Shown one piece after another: positions 44,678 through 53,418 of a DNA stretch of 64,000 nt (position 1 is the first letter of the stretch; the number at the start of each line of letters is the position of its first letter). This DNA comes from Candidatus Binatia bacterium (GTDB lineage: Bacteria; Desulfobacterota; Binatia; Bin18): NCBI GenBank assembly GCA_022826945.1, contig JAJDTY010000007.1:256501-320500 (forward strand), given 5' to 3'. Position numbers and translations under genes: made by a program. The notes beneath the pieces are model-generated. The model was not told the origin of the DNA, did not search any database, and saw nothing but the letters and a program-made list of their open reading frames with translations.

Positions 44678-45448
44678 CTAGTTCACGGTCTTGGCTCGCG
44701 CAGTCAAGAGCGATAACACATTCCCTGACCCGCCGTAGCGCCATGTGCAGTAGCGTGTCATGAGCTTGTCTGTGATGGACGGTGGGTTCGCATGCGGAAA
44801 CACCTCCCACGCTCGTTGTTCCCCGACGACCTGGAGGCCGGCCGCGTGTACGCTGGCGTAGAACATGTCTCTTGAGAGGGGGGCCTCATCCGGGTCTTCG
44901 ACCAGTTGTGAATACCCCTGCCGCGCCGCCACTGATCGGGCGTTCCACTTTGCGATGATGGGAGGAATGTGTGCAGCCTCCACCGCGATGGGTTCAGCGA
45001 GAAGCAAAAAGCCTCCTGGAGGGGCGAGCAGGTTCGCCATTTGTTGCACCACACCGGGAATCATCGCCGGTATGAGATGGTGGAGAAAGCCTACGCAGGT
45101 AATGAGATCATACGATTGGGTTGCCTTTGTGAGAAACTGGATCGCGTCCGTCTCAATCAATTCCACCGTCGCCTGTTGGGTGGCAAAGTGGGCCGCAGCC
45201 ACTTGCAACATGGTGCGACTGTGATCTATCCCAGTGCAGGTGTGGAAGGCATGCCCAAACCGCCTGAGCATCTGGCCCGTTCCGCAGCCGACATCCAGCA
45301 TCCGAGTGCCAGCACGAATGGTCCGCTCGAATGGTCCAAACAGTACATGAGAGAGCAGCGCTCTGGGCGTCACGACGATCTGCTGATACTCGGTGCCGAT
45401 GGTATCATGATACCGTTTGTCCTTCTCCCGATGGTGTTCCCAGTCCAT
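44678..45448 (-). CDS. class I SAM-dependent methyltransferase (insertion cargo)
   Basis: This 256-residue methyltransferase is intact, with motif I MLDVGCGTGQMLRRFG, GIDHSRTM, ETDAIQFL and FDLITCVGFLHHL-like YDLITCVGFLHHLIP, then PGGFLLLAEP. It is typical of Methyltransf_25-type enzymes acting on small molecules or lipids. It lies inside the 5.1-kb insertion, adjacent to the IS5 fragment and 1 bp from the coiled-coil gene upstream, so it is probably cargo. Confidence 0.85.
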   Translation of the reverse strand: MDWEHHREKDKRYHDTIGTEYQQIVVTPRALLSHVLFGPFERTIRAGTRMLDVGCGTGQMLRRFGHAFHTCTGIDHSRTMLQVAAAHFATQQATVELIETDAIQFLTKATQSYDLITCVGFLHHLIPAMIPGVVQQMANLLAPPGGFLLLAEPIAVEAAHIPPIIAKWNARSVAARQGYSQLVEDPDEAPLSRDMFYASVHAAGLQVVGEQRAWEVFPHANPPSITDKLMTRYCTWRYGGSGNVLSLLTARAKTVN

Positions 45449-45449
45449 G

Positions 45450-45890
45450 CTATGCCACCAACTTCTTGTACTCCAGCGGCTTGGTCTGCACGATCCGGCG
45501 GAGCGTATCCAGGAAAATATGGGGGACGTTAATCACAAAGAGGGCGGCAAACGCGGCCAGGATACCGAGGATCAGCCGAGAATGCTCCTCAAAGCGGATA
45601 TTCATATCTTCGCGCAACTGCCGGTTCTGCGCCTGCATGTCCGCCCGCAGTTGGACCATCTCTGCACGTAGCTGTCGATTCTGCGCCTGCATGTCCGCCC
45701 GCAGTTGGACCATCTCTGCCCGCAACCCCGTCAGTCCCTCGTCCAGCCGCGTCTCTAACCGAGTCAGCCGTTCGACAATCTCCCGATCGGTTAAGGCCGG
45801 TGCCGGAGTAACCGCTCCTGCCGGGTTGGGCAGCACAACGATGCTCCACAGTACGCACCCGAGCATGATCCCTCGCATACCGTCATCCAA
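45450..45890 (-). CDS. exported coiled-coil membrane protein with internal repeat
   Basis: This 146-residue protein has a signal peptide (CVLWSIVVLPNPAGA), a heptad-rich coiled coil with a repeated 18-residue unit (LRAEMVQLRADMQAQNRQ twice), one membrane helix (LILGILAAFAALFVINVPHI) and a short basic tail. It has no enzymatic domain. The stop is 1 bp from the start of the methyltransferase. Function unknown; it is part of a recurring small coiled-coil protein style in this window. Confidence 0.65.
   Translation of the reverse strand: MDDGMRGIMLGCVLWSIVVLPNPAGAVTPAPALTDREIVERLTRLETRLDEGLTGLRAEMVQLRADMQAQNRQLRAEMVQLRADMQAQNRQLREDMNIRFEEHSRLILGILAAFAALFVINVPHIFLDTLRRIVQTKPLEYKKLVA
45618..45725 (-). 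repeat. 54-bp tandem repeat in the coiled-coil gene
   Basis: Units 45618-45671 and 45672-45725 differ at only a few bases and encode the 18-residue coiled-coil repeat, keeping phase. Copy-number slippage here would lengthen or shorten the coil. Confidence 0.85.
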
Positions 45891-45919
45891 CCGGCTGAGG
45901 TGGGAAAAGTCAAGTTGCT

Positions 45920-46007
45920 CTGGTACTGGGTACTGTCCTAATTTGAGGTTTTTCCCTCAACAGAAACAGTGACTTACAGTTCAAAATAGGACAGTACCTG
46001 GTACTGG
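45920..46007. mobile_element. 68-bp MITE-like element with 10-bp flanking direct repeats
   Basis: GTACTGTCCTA (45930-45940) and TAGGACAGTAC (45987-45997) are perfect 11-bp inverted ends, extended to 16 of 17 by TTTGA/TCAAA. The 10-mer CTGGTACTGG flanks the element on both sides (45920-45929, 45998-46007) as a target-site duplication. The interior (45947-45980) encodes nothing. This is a complete miniature inverted-repeat element; the parent IS is not recognised. Confidence 0.8.
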
Positions 46008-46079
46008 CTGCATTCAGCCACTTCTTTTTCAAACGCAGCCACTCGCGATTTTCCTTCTCTCTTGAAGTGGCTGCATTTG
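46006..46079. repeat. GTGGCTGCATTTG motif cluster, left
   Basis: One exact GTGGCTGCATTTG (46067-46079) and two degraded forms (GGCTGCATT at 46006, inverted GCAGCCACT at 46035) sit left of the small secreted-protein gene. The same motif recurs at 46584-46596, 46606-46618 and, inverted, 46685-46696. Multiple short repeats at ends are typical of IS21-type elements. Confidence 0.55.
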
Positions 46080-46211
46080 CAGAGGCCGAGGCAGCCCCGC
46101 CGATTGACCCGCTCCCGACCCAGCCGATGGCAGTCTTTCCTCGGCCAGAGCGGAAGCCGTTTCGCTTGCATGTGGGGCGGGGCGGGAAGATTAGGTCAAT
46201 ATCCTGTTGAT

Positions 46212-46493
46212 CTAATTGCCGGCTGCGTCGGCTGGCTCTGGCTCTTCCTCGTCGCAGTCGGCCACCTGCTCCAGGAGGCTCTCGACCGATTCCCGATTGA
46301 ACGAGACAAACGGATGAGCATATTCTTTGTCGAATTGGTCGGCTAATGCGTCGCACCCATCGGATGTAGACTGGACTTCTATCGTATCTGCCCCATTCCA
46401 GAGTTGGTCGATCTTGTCTTGGAGAGAGTCGGCGGAGACGGACGGAGCCAGACCCCACAGCAAGCATGTCAGTCCGGCGAGGAGCGGTTTCAT
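46212..46493 (-). CDS. small secreted acidic protein
   Basis: This 93-residue protein has a signal peptide (LLAGLTCLLWGLAPSVSA) and an acidic mature part with two Cys (GCDALAD, VADCDEEEPEP). GGGAGG lies five bases before the ATG. No family is recognised. It is flanked by clusters of GTGGCTGCATTTG repeats, so it may be cargo of a decayed IS-like element. Confidence 0.6.
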   Translation of the reverse strand: MKPLLAGLTCLLWGLAPSVSADSLQDKIDQLWNGADTIEVQSTSDGCDALADQFDKEYAHPFVSFNRESVESLLEQVADCDEEEPEPADAAGN

Positions 46494-46581
46494 GGTGGCC
46501 TCCCTTCAAACTGTACTACTCAGCGGGGCAAACCGTACCAGTGGGTGTGGAAGTGTACCAGTCCCCCTTAACTCCTCCTGA

Positions 46582-46697
46582 GAGTGGCTGCATTTGCCCG
46601 CCCGAGTGGCTGCATTTGATCTGCGGATGTTCAGGCTCAAGCCAGCTTCCGCCACTCCACCCCCCAAGTTCAGCCACTCCGGGGCAAATGCAGCCAG
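46582..46697. repeat. GTGGCTGCATTTG motif cluster, right
   Basis: Two exact direct copies 22 bp apart (46584-46596, 46606-46618) and one inverted near-copy (46685-46696), with further GAGTGGCTG-like fragments, lie between the small secreted gene and the right 53-bp repeat. They match the left cluster at 46006-46079. Confidence 0.6.
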
Positions 46698-46749
46698 CAC
46701 CGTTGCTCTCTTCTCCACTTTTGCAGGCCGGCAGGCCACGCTCCTCACT

Positions 46750-49074
46750 CTATGGGGTTCCCTCACGCAGCAAGCGCCGTTTGAGACGATTTTTCAGGGA
46801 TAGCAGCCACGGACGCTTGGTCTTGAGCAGGGCGGTATACAGCGGCAGGAACATCCGCCGGACCGAAAAATACAGCACCGTCCGCCAGGAGTGGCCGTAC
46901 GCAGCCACAAGATGGGCCGGAATCAAACTCGTGCCCTGCCCTTGTCCGGCGCCCTGCTCCCGTTCCTGCCAGAGCCAGTCCGTCACCGTCGTGATCCGCA
47001 GATACTCCACCGCCTGCGTTGCACAGGCGCGTCCGAGGCCAAGGCCGGGAACCGGCGCGGTGGCCGCCTCCCGCTCCTGTCGCGCGGCTTCACAGGCCGC
47101 CAGAATGGTATCGGTCATCTGCTCCAGCCGGAAGTGATCCTGAATACGCCGGCGCCCCTGTTGGCCCATGCTCTTGCGTTGCTCGGGCTCGTCCAGCAGG
47201 CGGGTCAGAACGGTGGCGTACTGCCGGGCTTCGTCTTCTTCCGACCCACGGTCAATCAATACCCCGCATGCAGGCGTGACCAGCTCGCGCTGCCCGCCCA
47301 CGTCAGCCCCCACCACCGGCACTCCGCAGGCCAGGGCTTCATAGACCGAAAGCGCAATCCCCTCCCATTCCGAGGGCAGAAAGAAAATATCCGCCGCGGC
47401 CAGGAGGTCGCGGATATCCGTATTGGACAACGTCCCGACAAGACGGACCTGCCGCTCCAGCCTGTGCTTGCGGACAAAGGTCTTGAGCCACGCAAAATCC
47501 GGCCCGTCGCCGGCAACCACAAGCACAAAATCAGTACGGTCCCGGGCGAGGCGGAGCGCGGTCTGCGCCAGGACTTTCGGTTGTTTCTGGGCACACACGC
47601 GTCCGACAAACACAATCAGCGGCGTTGAGGCGGCAATCTCGTAGTGCTGGCGGGTCCGGCGGCCCCGCTCGGAGTCGGGCCGCCAATAGTCCGTGTCGAT
47701 ATTCGTGTGACACACCTGGATAGCATCCGGGTCGGCCCCCCGCCCCGCCATCCAGGTTTTCAGGTGTTCCGACGACACCAGACTGCGGTCAAGCGTTTCC
47801 TGATAGGTGACCGACATCTGCGGATAACCGCCGTTCTTCCACGCCTCTTCCTCAATATGGCAAAAATCAAGCAGGGGCAGCCGTGGAAAATGCGCCCGCA
47901 GATAGGGCAGGAGCTGGTAGCCGAACTCGCTGTGCGAGACGAGCACCGCGTCCATCTCCCGGCTGTGGATGAGAGCGCGCAGAAAACGCGGATAATCCGC
48001 AGGGCGCAGAAAACGGTGCAGGATAAAGACATCAGGCGTCAGGCGGGCAAACTGGGCCAGCCAGGGGTGATCGCTCCTGAGCGTCGTCGCTATGGTCACT
48101 TCCCAGCCGCGCGGGACGAGTTGGCCGAGCAGGTCCAGGTTGAACTTGTCCGACCCGCCCATGGCCAGCCACGGCACGATCAGCAGCAGACGCGGCTTCT
48201 CCTTGTGGAGCCGGTTCTCCCACGGGAGCGTATCGGAGACGGCTTCATACGGCGCGAGCGGCGCGGCCTGGGGCGTGGGAAACTCCTCCCAGAGACGCGG
48301 GTAGCGCTGCCGCATTTTTTTCCGAAAGGCAGCCTCGCGCTTCCCGCCGTCCCAGTTATCCCAGCGGTCGCCGTGATTCTCGCGGCGGCGGTACCAGTCG
48401 AGGTACTCCGGCAGCGTCGTACCCCAATGGCCCTCGCTGGCGCAGTGCAGCCAGAAGTCCCAGTCTTCCAGCCCGCCCCGGATCGTTTCGTCATAGCCGC
48501 CGACGGCGGTATGCACGCTACGGCGCACCGCGCTGGTGATGTCCACAAGATTCTGCTCAAGGAAGACCCCCCCGTTGTGGAAGCCCTGCTCCCACAGATA
48601 CTCGTGGGCGTCAAAGCCAACCGAGTAGCCCTTCACAAACGCGAATTCGGGATAGGACTCCAACAGCCAGATCCATTTTTCGATGGCGGTCGGCTCCAGC
48701 ATATTGTCCGTATCGAGCTGGACGACGTAGTCTGCACGCGCGGCCCGATACGCCGTATTCCGTCCGGCGCTGGGTCCCTGGTTGACCTCGTGGTCTATCA
48801 CCCGAATCCGGATGTCCTTATTGCGGTAGGAATCGAGGATAGCCAGCGCTTCCGGGTTGGTCGAGCCGTCGTTGACGATAATCCACTCCCACTGCTGGAA
48901 GGACTGCCGCAGGACGGACCGCGCCGTGTCATGAAAAATCGCGCCGGTGTTGTAATACGGCGTCACGATGGTGACGACCGGCGGGGCATGCGGGTCGGCC
49001 GGGGCATAGTCATAGACCGGACGCCGGTCCGAGGCCGGGGTGCTGGTGTAATCGGGGTTCGCCGGATCAATCAT
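46750..49074 (-). CDS. bifunctional GT2-GT4 glycosyltransferase
   Basis: This 774-residue protein has an N-terminal GT2 domain (about 30-260: VVTIVTPYYNTGAIFHDTAR, VNDGSTN, QLDTDN) and a C-terminal GT4 domain (about 300-690). The GT4 part has LLLIVPWLAMGGSDKFNLDL, FVGRVCAQKQPKVLAQTA and PSEWEGIALSVYEALACGVP. The two transferases probably add successive sugars to the same chain. The 3' end (46752-46804) is the right 53-bp repeat. Its start overlaps the stop of the upstream GT by 8 bp. Confidence 0.9.
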   Translation of the reverse strand: MIDPANPDYTSTPASDRRPVYDYAPADPHAPPVVTIVTPYYNTGAIFHDTARSVLRQSFQQWEWIIVNDGSTNPEALAILDSYRNKDIRIRVIDHEVNQGPSAGRNTAYRAARADYVVQLDTDNMLEPTAIEKWIWLLESYPEFAFVKGYSVGFDAHEYLWEQGFHNGGVFLEQNLVDITSAVRRSVHTAVGGYDETIRGGLEDWDFWLHCASEGHWGTTLPEYLDWYRRRENHGDRWDNWDGGKREAAFRKKMRQRYPRLWEEFPTPQAAPLAPYEAVSDTLPWENRLHKEKPRLLLIVPWLAMGGSDKFNLDLLGQLVPRGWEVTIATTLRSDHPWLAQFARLTPDVFILHRFLRPADYPRFLRALIHSREMDAVLVSHSEFGYQLLPYLRAHFPRLPLLDFCHIEEEAWKNGGYPQMSVTYQETLDRSLVSSEHLKTWMAGRGADPDAIQVCHTNIDTDYWRPDSERGRRTRQHYEIAASTPLIVFVGRVCAQKQPKVLAQTALRLARDRTDFVLVVAGDGPDFAWLKTFVRKHRLERQVRLVGTLSNTDIRDLLAAADIFFLPSEWEGIALSVYEALACGVPVVGADVGGQRELVTPACGVLIDRGSEEDEARQYATVLTRLLDEPEQRKSMGQQGRRRIQDHFRLEQMTDTILAACEAARQEREAATAPVPGLGLGRACATQAVEYLRITTVTDWLWQEREQGAGQGQGTSLIPAHLVAAYGHSWRTVLYFSVRRMFLPLYTALLKTKRPWLLSLKNRLKRRLLREGTP
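46752..46804. repeat. 53-bp direct repeat, right copy
   Basis: This copy is the authentic 3' end of the GT2-GT4 gene, identical to 41605-41657. The identity stops exactly at the AT of the stop codon: the gene here ends TAG, whereas the left copy ends TGA inside the ATGA overlap with the methyltransferase. This marks the right junction of the insertion. Confidence 0.95.
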
Positions 49075-51520
49075 CAGACTTGTTCTCTTTTGCGGGCAAT
49101 TCCTGGGCGGGGTCCACCAGTTTCAGCAGCAGGCCCAGACGGCCCCAGGGACTCGTCCGCCAGTGTTCGATCTGTTCGCCGCGCTGTCGGGCCGTCCGCT
49201 CCCAATTGTTGCGCTGTTCTTCCATCCACGTTCTCGCTTTCTCCAGCTCGCCGATCCACGCCTGTTGTTCGGTCCGCTGCTCTTCCAGCCACGTCTTGCC
49301 CGTTTCGAGTTCTTCTATCCAGCCCTTGAGTTCCTGAATCAAGTCCTTCTGGGTCGCGGCGACGCCGCGCCAACTGGCCTGTTGCTCTTCCAGCCAGGCT
49401 TTCCCGCGTTGGAGGGCCGCATTCCACTGCCGCAGCTTCGTCAGCGCGTTGAACGCTTCGTCAAGGACCGGACCGTCGGCGTGCGGGCCCCGGTCATGAT
49501 AGAGCCGGAGGGCCCGGCGACCCGCTTCAATAATTTCCTCCTCGCCCCGTTCAAACCGGTAGGCGTGCGAGGCATTCTCGCCGTGCCAGCGATAACCGAC
49601 CAGGGGCTGGGCGAGAAAAGCAACCTGATGGGTCACACACAACTTCAACCACATGGCATAGTCACAGGCGAAACCCAGGTCCTGGTCGAATCCTCCCTGT
49701 TCGAGCAACGCCTGTCTCCGGGCCAGGACGGTGGGCGCACATATGCGGTTCCCCCGCAGGAGTAAGGTCCGAAAATACGCCAGCCCGTCCCACACCCCAT
49801 CTTCCGTTGCCGTCTCAAACCAATCCGCCATGGGGCTCGGCGCGGAGGCATCAACCAGGGTTTCAACACCGGAATGGACAAAGCCGACGGTCTCATCGGC
49901 GCCGAGCAGGTGGACTTTGCGCTCAAGATTCTCCGGCTGCATCACATCGTCCTGGTGAAAGACACACGCAAACTCCCCCTGGGCGAGGTCGAGACAGCGG
50001 TTCCAGTTGGCCGGAATGCCGAGTTGCTCGGGGTTCCGATGCAACTGTATTCTCGGATCGGAAAACGACTGAACGATGTCACGGGTCTTATCGGTTGAGC
50101 CGTCATCAACAACGATCAGCTCAAAATCCTGATAGCTCTGGTTCAGAATGCTGCGGAGCGCTTCTTCAATAAACGCCGCGCCGTTATACGTGGGCAGACA
50201 GACGCTCACCGCGCGTGTCGGGGTTCGTGTCCTCCTCCCCGCTGCCGCCGGGAGGGAGACGGAGTGCGGGCCTTCTTTCCTCGGTTTGTTCCGCACGGCC
50301 TCATACACGGCTTCCATATCCTGCGCGTATGTCTGCGGGTTGCGGATTGGTGTTGCGGCCGGCGAGAGCTGGGCCCGCAACCGGGCATCGGTCCGCAGCC
50401 GCTCCAGGCAGCGCCCCAGGTCAGGGGCGTTCTCGGGTTCAAACAGCAGGCCGTTCACCCCGTCCTGAATGATTTCCGGAAGCGCGCCACGCCTGGCGGC
50501 AATCACCGGCAGGCCGGCCTGAAGCGCCTCTCTGGTCACCAGGGAGAAGGTCTCTTCCCATATGCTGGGGACCACCAGCACGTCGTGCCGGGCCAGGATC
50601 GTGCTCAGTTGGGCATACGCGTAGGTGCCGCAAAAACGGACAGGAAGGTCTGCCGCGTCCGCCTCCAATTGGTCGGCATAGGCCTGCCAGGCGGTCACGC
50701 GGCTGCCGTACAGGGAGACCTCAACGGGGAGCCCGCGCACGGCTTCAATGAGGACATGCGGGCCTTTATGCGGCATGAGCGGGCCAATGTATAACACGCG
50801 TAGCGTTCCGGTCTCCCGGTCGTCTCGGTGGAGAGGCCGAACGGGGACGATGCCTGGCGCAAGGACCCGAAGACGGGATTCCAGGAAAGGGAAGATCTGT
50901 TGCATTCTCTCGGCCAGAGACCGGGAGGGAGTAATCACGCGCTGCGGAATCCGGAGGAGTTGCTCAAAGTACCGAAAACGGTAGCGGATCTCGTCGGCGC
51001 TTGTCACCGTCTGTAAACAGGCAAGACAGCGTTCCCCCCGGTCCGGTCCAGGACAGAGGCAGGCGTGGTGATCGATCAGGTTGATGCGGTAACAGGCGAA
51101 AAAGAAGTCGTGCAGGCTGAGGACGACCGGATAGCCAAGCTGGGCCGGAATTTTGATCACGCTGCCGGACAGATGTTCGATATGCTGAACGTGGACCACA
51201 TCGGGCCGGGTGTCGGTCAGCACGCGGCGGAATCCGTCGTTGAAAAACGGATTGTCATACTCCAGGCGGAAACTGGAGCCGTAGCTGCGATTGTTGACAA
51301 CACGCACAACGCGCACCTCGTCATCCGTGTCGGGATGTGCGTTGTGACCGGGTGCATCATGCCGCACTGAGAATTCTTCGGCAGTGGGATCGGCGGTCCG
51401 CGTGAAGACCGTCACCCGATGGCCACGCTGGGAGAGCGCCTGGGACAGGGTCGCGGTCACGATCTCCGTCCCGGCCCCCCCCTGGGGCGGGTAGCCATGC
51501 ACCACCTGAAGAATACGCAT
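49067..51520 (-). CDS. GT4-GT2-coiled-coil glycosyltransferase
   Basis: This is an 817-residue protein. The GT4 domain (about 1-400) starts MRILQVVHGYPPQGGAGTEI and has IWEETFSLVTREALQAGLPV. The GT2 domain (about 435-650) has VSVCLPTYNGAAFIEEALRS, VVDDGSTD and CVFHQDDVMQP. A C-terminal coiled coil (about 690-780) is built from tryptophan-marked units of about 15 residues (KAWLEEQ, KTWLEEQ, RTWMEEQ). Such a coil may act as a molecular ruler or docking arm for chain-length control. It is translationally coupled to the 46750 gene. Confidence 0.9.
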   Translation of the reverse strand: MRILQVVHGYPPQGGAGTEIVTATLSQALSQRGHRVTVFTRTADPTAEEFSVRHDAPGHNAHPDTDDEVRVVRVVNNRSYGSSFRLEYDNPFFNDGFRRVLTDTRPDVVHVQHIEHLSGSVIKIPAQLGYPVVLSLHDFFFACYRINLIDHHACLCPGPDRGERCLACLQTVTSADEIRYRFRYFEQLLRIPQRVITPSRSLAERMQQIFPFLESRLRVLAPGIVPVRPLHRDDRETGTLRVLYIGPLMPHKGPHVLIEAVRGLPVEVSLYGSRVTAWQAYADQLEADAADLPVRFCGTYAYAQLSTILARHDVLVVPSIWEETFSLVTREALQAGLPVIAARRGALPEIIQDGVNGLLFEPENAPDLGRCLERLRTDARLRAQLSPAATPIRNPQTYAQDMEAVYEAVRNKPRKEGPHSVSLPAAAGRRTRTPTRAVSVCLPTYNGAAFIEEALRSILNQSYQDFELIVVDDGSTDKTRDIVQSFSDPRIQLHRNPEQLGIPANWNRCLDLAQGEFACVFHQDDVMQPENLERKVHLLGADETVGFVHSGVETLVDASAPSPMADWFETATEDGVWDGLAYFRTLLLRGNRICAPTVLARRQALLEQGGFDQDLGFACDYAMWLKLCVTHQVAFLAQPLVGYRWHGENASHAYRFERGEEEIIEAGRRALRLYHDRGPHADGPVLDEAFNALTKLRQWNAALQRGKAWLEEQQASWRGVAATQKDLIQELKGWIEELETGKTWLEEQRTEQQAWIGELEKARTWMEEQRNNWERTARQRGEQIEHWRTSPWGRLGLLLKLVDPAQELPAKENKSDD

Positions 51521-51527
51521 AGGCCGT

Positions 51528-52496
51528 TTACCTCCGTTTTATGCTCTCTTGAAGAGAAATCCGACGAATCAGAGAGGGGGCCAGCACATGCTTGCGTTCG
51601 CCGAGCCAGGTCCCACATAATGCCGCAAGCTGCCACGCCAGGGCCATCCCCCCCCAACGCAATCCAACCCGCAGCCGGCCCTGCTGCGTGTGCCAGCGCC
51701 AAAATGACAGGTCGCGGCGCGCCGCGCCCCAGGCAAGGGGCAGAACGGCGCGCAGCGCCAACCGGGGGGCTTGCCCTAAATCGCTCACGGCCACCGCGTG
51801 GTCGAAATGTCGCCTGAAATTGGGCCAGGCACGATAGCCGTGGGAATGATAGACGAGGGAATCGGCACAATAGGCCGTCTGATAGCCGGCTTCCAGCACC
51901 GCCTTTGCCCAGAGTTGATCCTCGGCAAATTCCACCTCGGGAAAGGGGAATCGCTGCCACACGCTGCGGCGTAACGCCGAGCTGACGTTTGAGAAAAAAT
52001 AAAACAGGGCGGGATTGTTGGCATAGTCGGGCGCGTCACGGCTGTTGCGGCAAGACGTCGTCCGGCCCGCCAGCTCTTCTTCGACAATCCGGCGCCACTC
52101 CATCGGGTGGCAGTCCGGGCGCGGCGTGTAACGGCTGTACGCCCCGGCAACCGCGGGATCGGCCCGGAGGGGAGCCAGCAGCGTGCCCAGCCAGTCAGCA
52201 CGGGCCGGCGTCGCGTCCTGCGTCAGAAACACCAGATAGTCGCCCTGGGCCTGGGTCGCGGCCAGGTTGCGGGTTTTGCCGTGGCCAAATTCCCGGGCCG
52301 GAATCCGCAGGACGCGGACGGCGTGGCGCTCGAGAATGGCGCGGGTCCGGTCACGCGAGCCGGAATCAACCGCAATGATTTCCACGAGCCGGAAATCTCC
52401 GCGCTGCGCCCGGACACTGTGGAGCAGTTCAGCAAGATAGCGTTCCCCGTTTTTCGTGACCAATAAAACGGAAACGCTTGGAAGATCAGCCATCAT
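51528..52496 (-). CDS. family 2 glycosyltransferase (rhamnosyltransferase-like)
   Basis: This 322-residue GT-A enzyme contains VSVLLVTKNGERYLAELLHS, AVDSGSRDRT, FGHGKTRNLAATQAQGDYLV, FLTQDATPA (metal-binding region) and FAEDQLWAKAVLEAGY. The FGHGKTRN and FLTQDA combination is typical of dTDP-rhamnose transferases in O-antigen clusters. It ends 8 bp upstream of the GT4-GT2 gene and is part of the same operon. Confidence 0.88.
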   Translation of the reverse strand: MMADLPSVSVLLVTKNGERYLAELLHSVRAQRGDFRLVEIIAVDSGSRDRTRAILERHAVRVLRIPAREFGHGKTRNLAATQAQGDYLVFLTQDATPARADWLGTLLAPLRADPAVAGAYSRYTPRPDCHPMEWRRIVEEELAGRTTSCRNSRDAPDYANNPALFYFFSNVSSALRRSVWQRFPFPEVEFAEDQLWAKAVLEAGYQTAYCADSLVYHSHGYRAWPNFRRHFDHAVAVSDLGQAPRLALRAVLPLAWGAARRDLSFWRWHTQQGRLRVGLRWGGMALAWQLAALCGTWLGERKHVLAPSLIRRISLQESIKRR

Positions 52497-52565
52497 GTCT
52501 TACGGGGAGCGCGGTCATCGTGCGCCTCTTGGCCAGAGCCTGCGTCAACGGGGACGGGCAAGACG

Positions 52566-53399
52566 CTAGGTTTGTGTCTTGCGGCAAATGATAACGGCAT
52601 CGTCGGGACGCTCCCACATCCGGTTGACCGCGGTATGGGTGATTTCAGCCCACGCCGCGAGGGTTTCCCGCTGGGCCTGCATGCGCTGCTGGAAGCGGTC
52701 CTCCATCGCCAGAAGGTCGGAATAGGGCGTGAGTCGTAACCGTCGCAGGAGTCGAAAATACACCGGTCTGAGCTTTTCTTTCAGCCAGCCTCTCGGCCGG
52801 CGCGGCGGGTTCCCGGCCGCCTCCGCCGCCTGCGGCAGGGCGAGCCGTGGCAGTAGATAGGGCGCGTCCTCACGGTTGGTATGCGTCACCTCAAGGCCGG
52901 CGTGCTGGCACACCGCTTCCAGCAGCTCGGGGTGATAGAAGCGGACATGCTCGGGGTCGCGCCAGAATCCGAACAATTGCATCCGGATCGATTCAGGATT
53001 GGGGATCACAATCACCACGGTTCCGGCGGCGTTGACGCGCGGCGCGAGCAACTCAAAAAAGCGCAGGACTTGGTCAAAAGGGAGATGCTCCAGAAAATGC
53101 GAGCAAAAGACCCCGTCATAGGTCTCGACCGTGTGCTCCAGAAAGGCGCAGACCTCCTGTTCCACGATATCCCAGCCGTGCTGTTTCACCCAGGCCACAA
53201 CGGCCGGGTTGCGTTCAACACCGAGCGCGGGAATATCATGCTCGGCCAACAGTTCCAGGAAAATACCCGAGCCGCAGGCGAGGTCCAGGACCTTGCGACA
53301 GTCCCGGAAATGGGAAACATAGCCGGCGAGCCCATCACGAATGATCTGGCGGTCACGCAACATGAATTCATAGTCAGAGTAGTCAAAGCGCTCAGCCAT
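52566..53399 (-). CDS. class I SAM-dependent methyltransferase
   Basis: This 277-residue protein uses the ATG at 53399 with GAGGA eight bases upstream; a 31-residue upstream frame is rejected. It contains VLDLACGSGIFLELLAEH (motif I), GVERNPAVV, DGVFCSHFLEHLPFDQVL and GTVVIVIPNPES, a Methyltransf_23-like enzyme. A C-terminal basic helical region follows. It probably methylates a sugar or chain terminus before ABC export, as WbdD-type caps do, though no kinase domain is present. Confidence 0.85.
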   Translation of the reverse strand: MAERFDYSDYEFMLRDRQIIRDGLAGYVSHFRDCRKVLDLACGSGIFLELLAEHDIPALGVERNPAVVAWVKQHGWDIVEQEVCAFLEHTVETYDGVFCSHFLEHLPFDQVLRFFELLAPRVNAAGTVVIVIPNPESIRMQLFGFWRDPEHVRFYHPELLEAVCQHAGLEVTHTNREDAPYLLPRLALPQAAEAAGNPPRRPRGWLKEKLRPVYFRLLRRLRLTPYSDLLAMEDRFQQRMQAQRETLAAWAEITHTAVNRMWERPDDAVIICRKTQT

Positions 53400-53418
53400 A
53401 GCGTTGTCCTCACATGAC

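Larger units (their letters stand above)
41658..46751. mobile_element. 5.1-kb inserted element between two 53-bp direct repeats
   Basis: The segment separates a glycosyltransferase (46750-49074) from the methyltransferase (40917-41606) that was its coupled neighbour. It contains a DnaB-N/RepA-type helicase, an IS630 fragment at each of two sites, an IS5 fragment, a MITE-like element, one methyltransferase, one coiled-coil protein and a small secreted protein. No integrase or complete transposase is present, so it is a degenerate integrated element or an accreted insertion hot spot. Confidence 0.7.

Noticed and set aside
43998-44681. 227-codon plus-strand frame
   Set aside because: The two strands and frames in this stretch encode IS630 and IS5 fragments; the long frame has only low-complexity Pro/Gly/Arg sequence.
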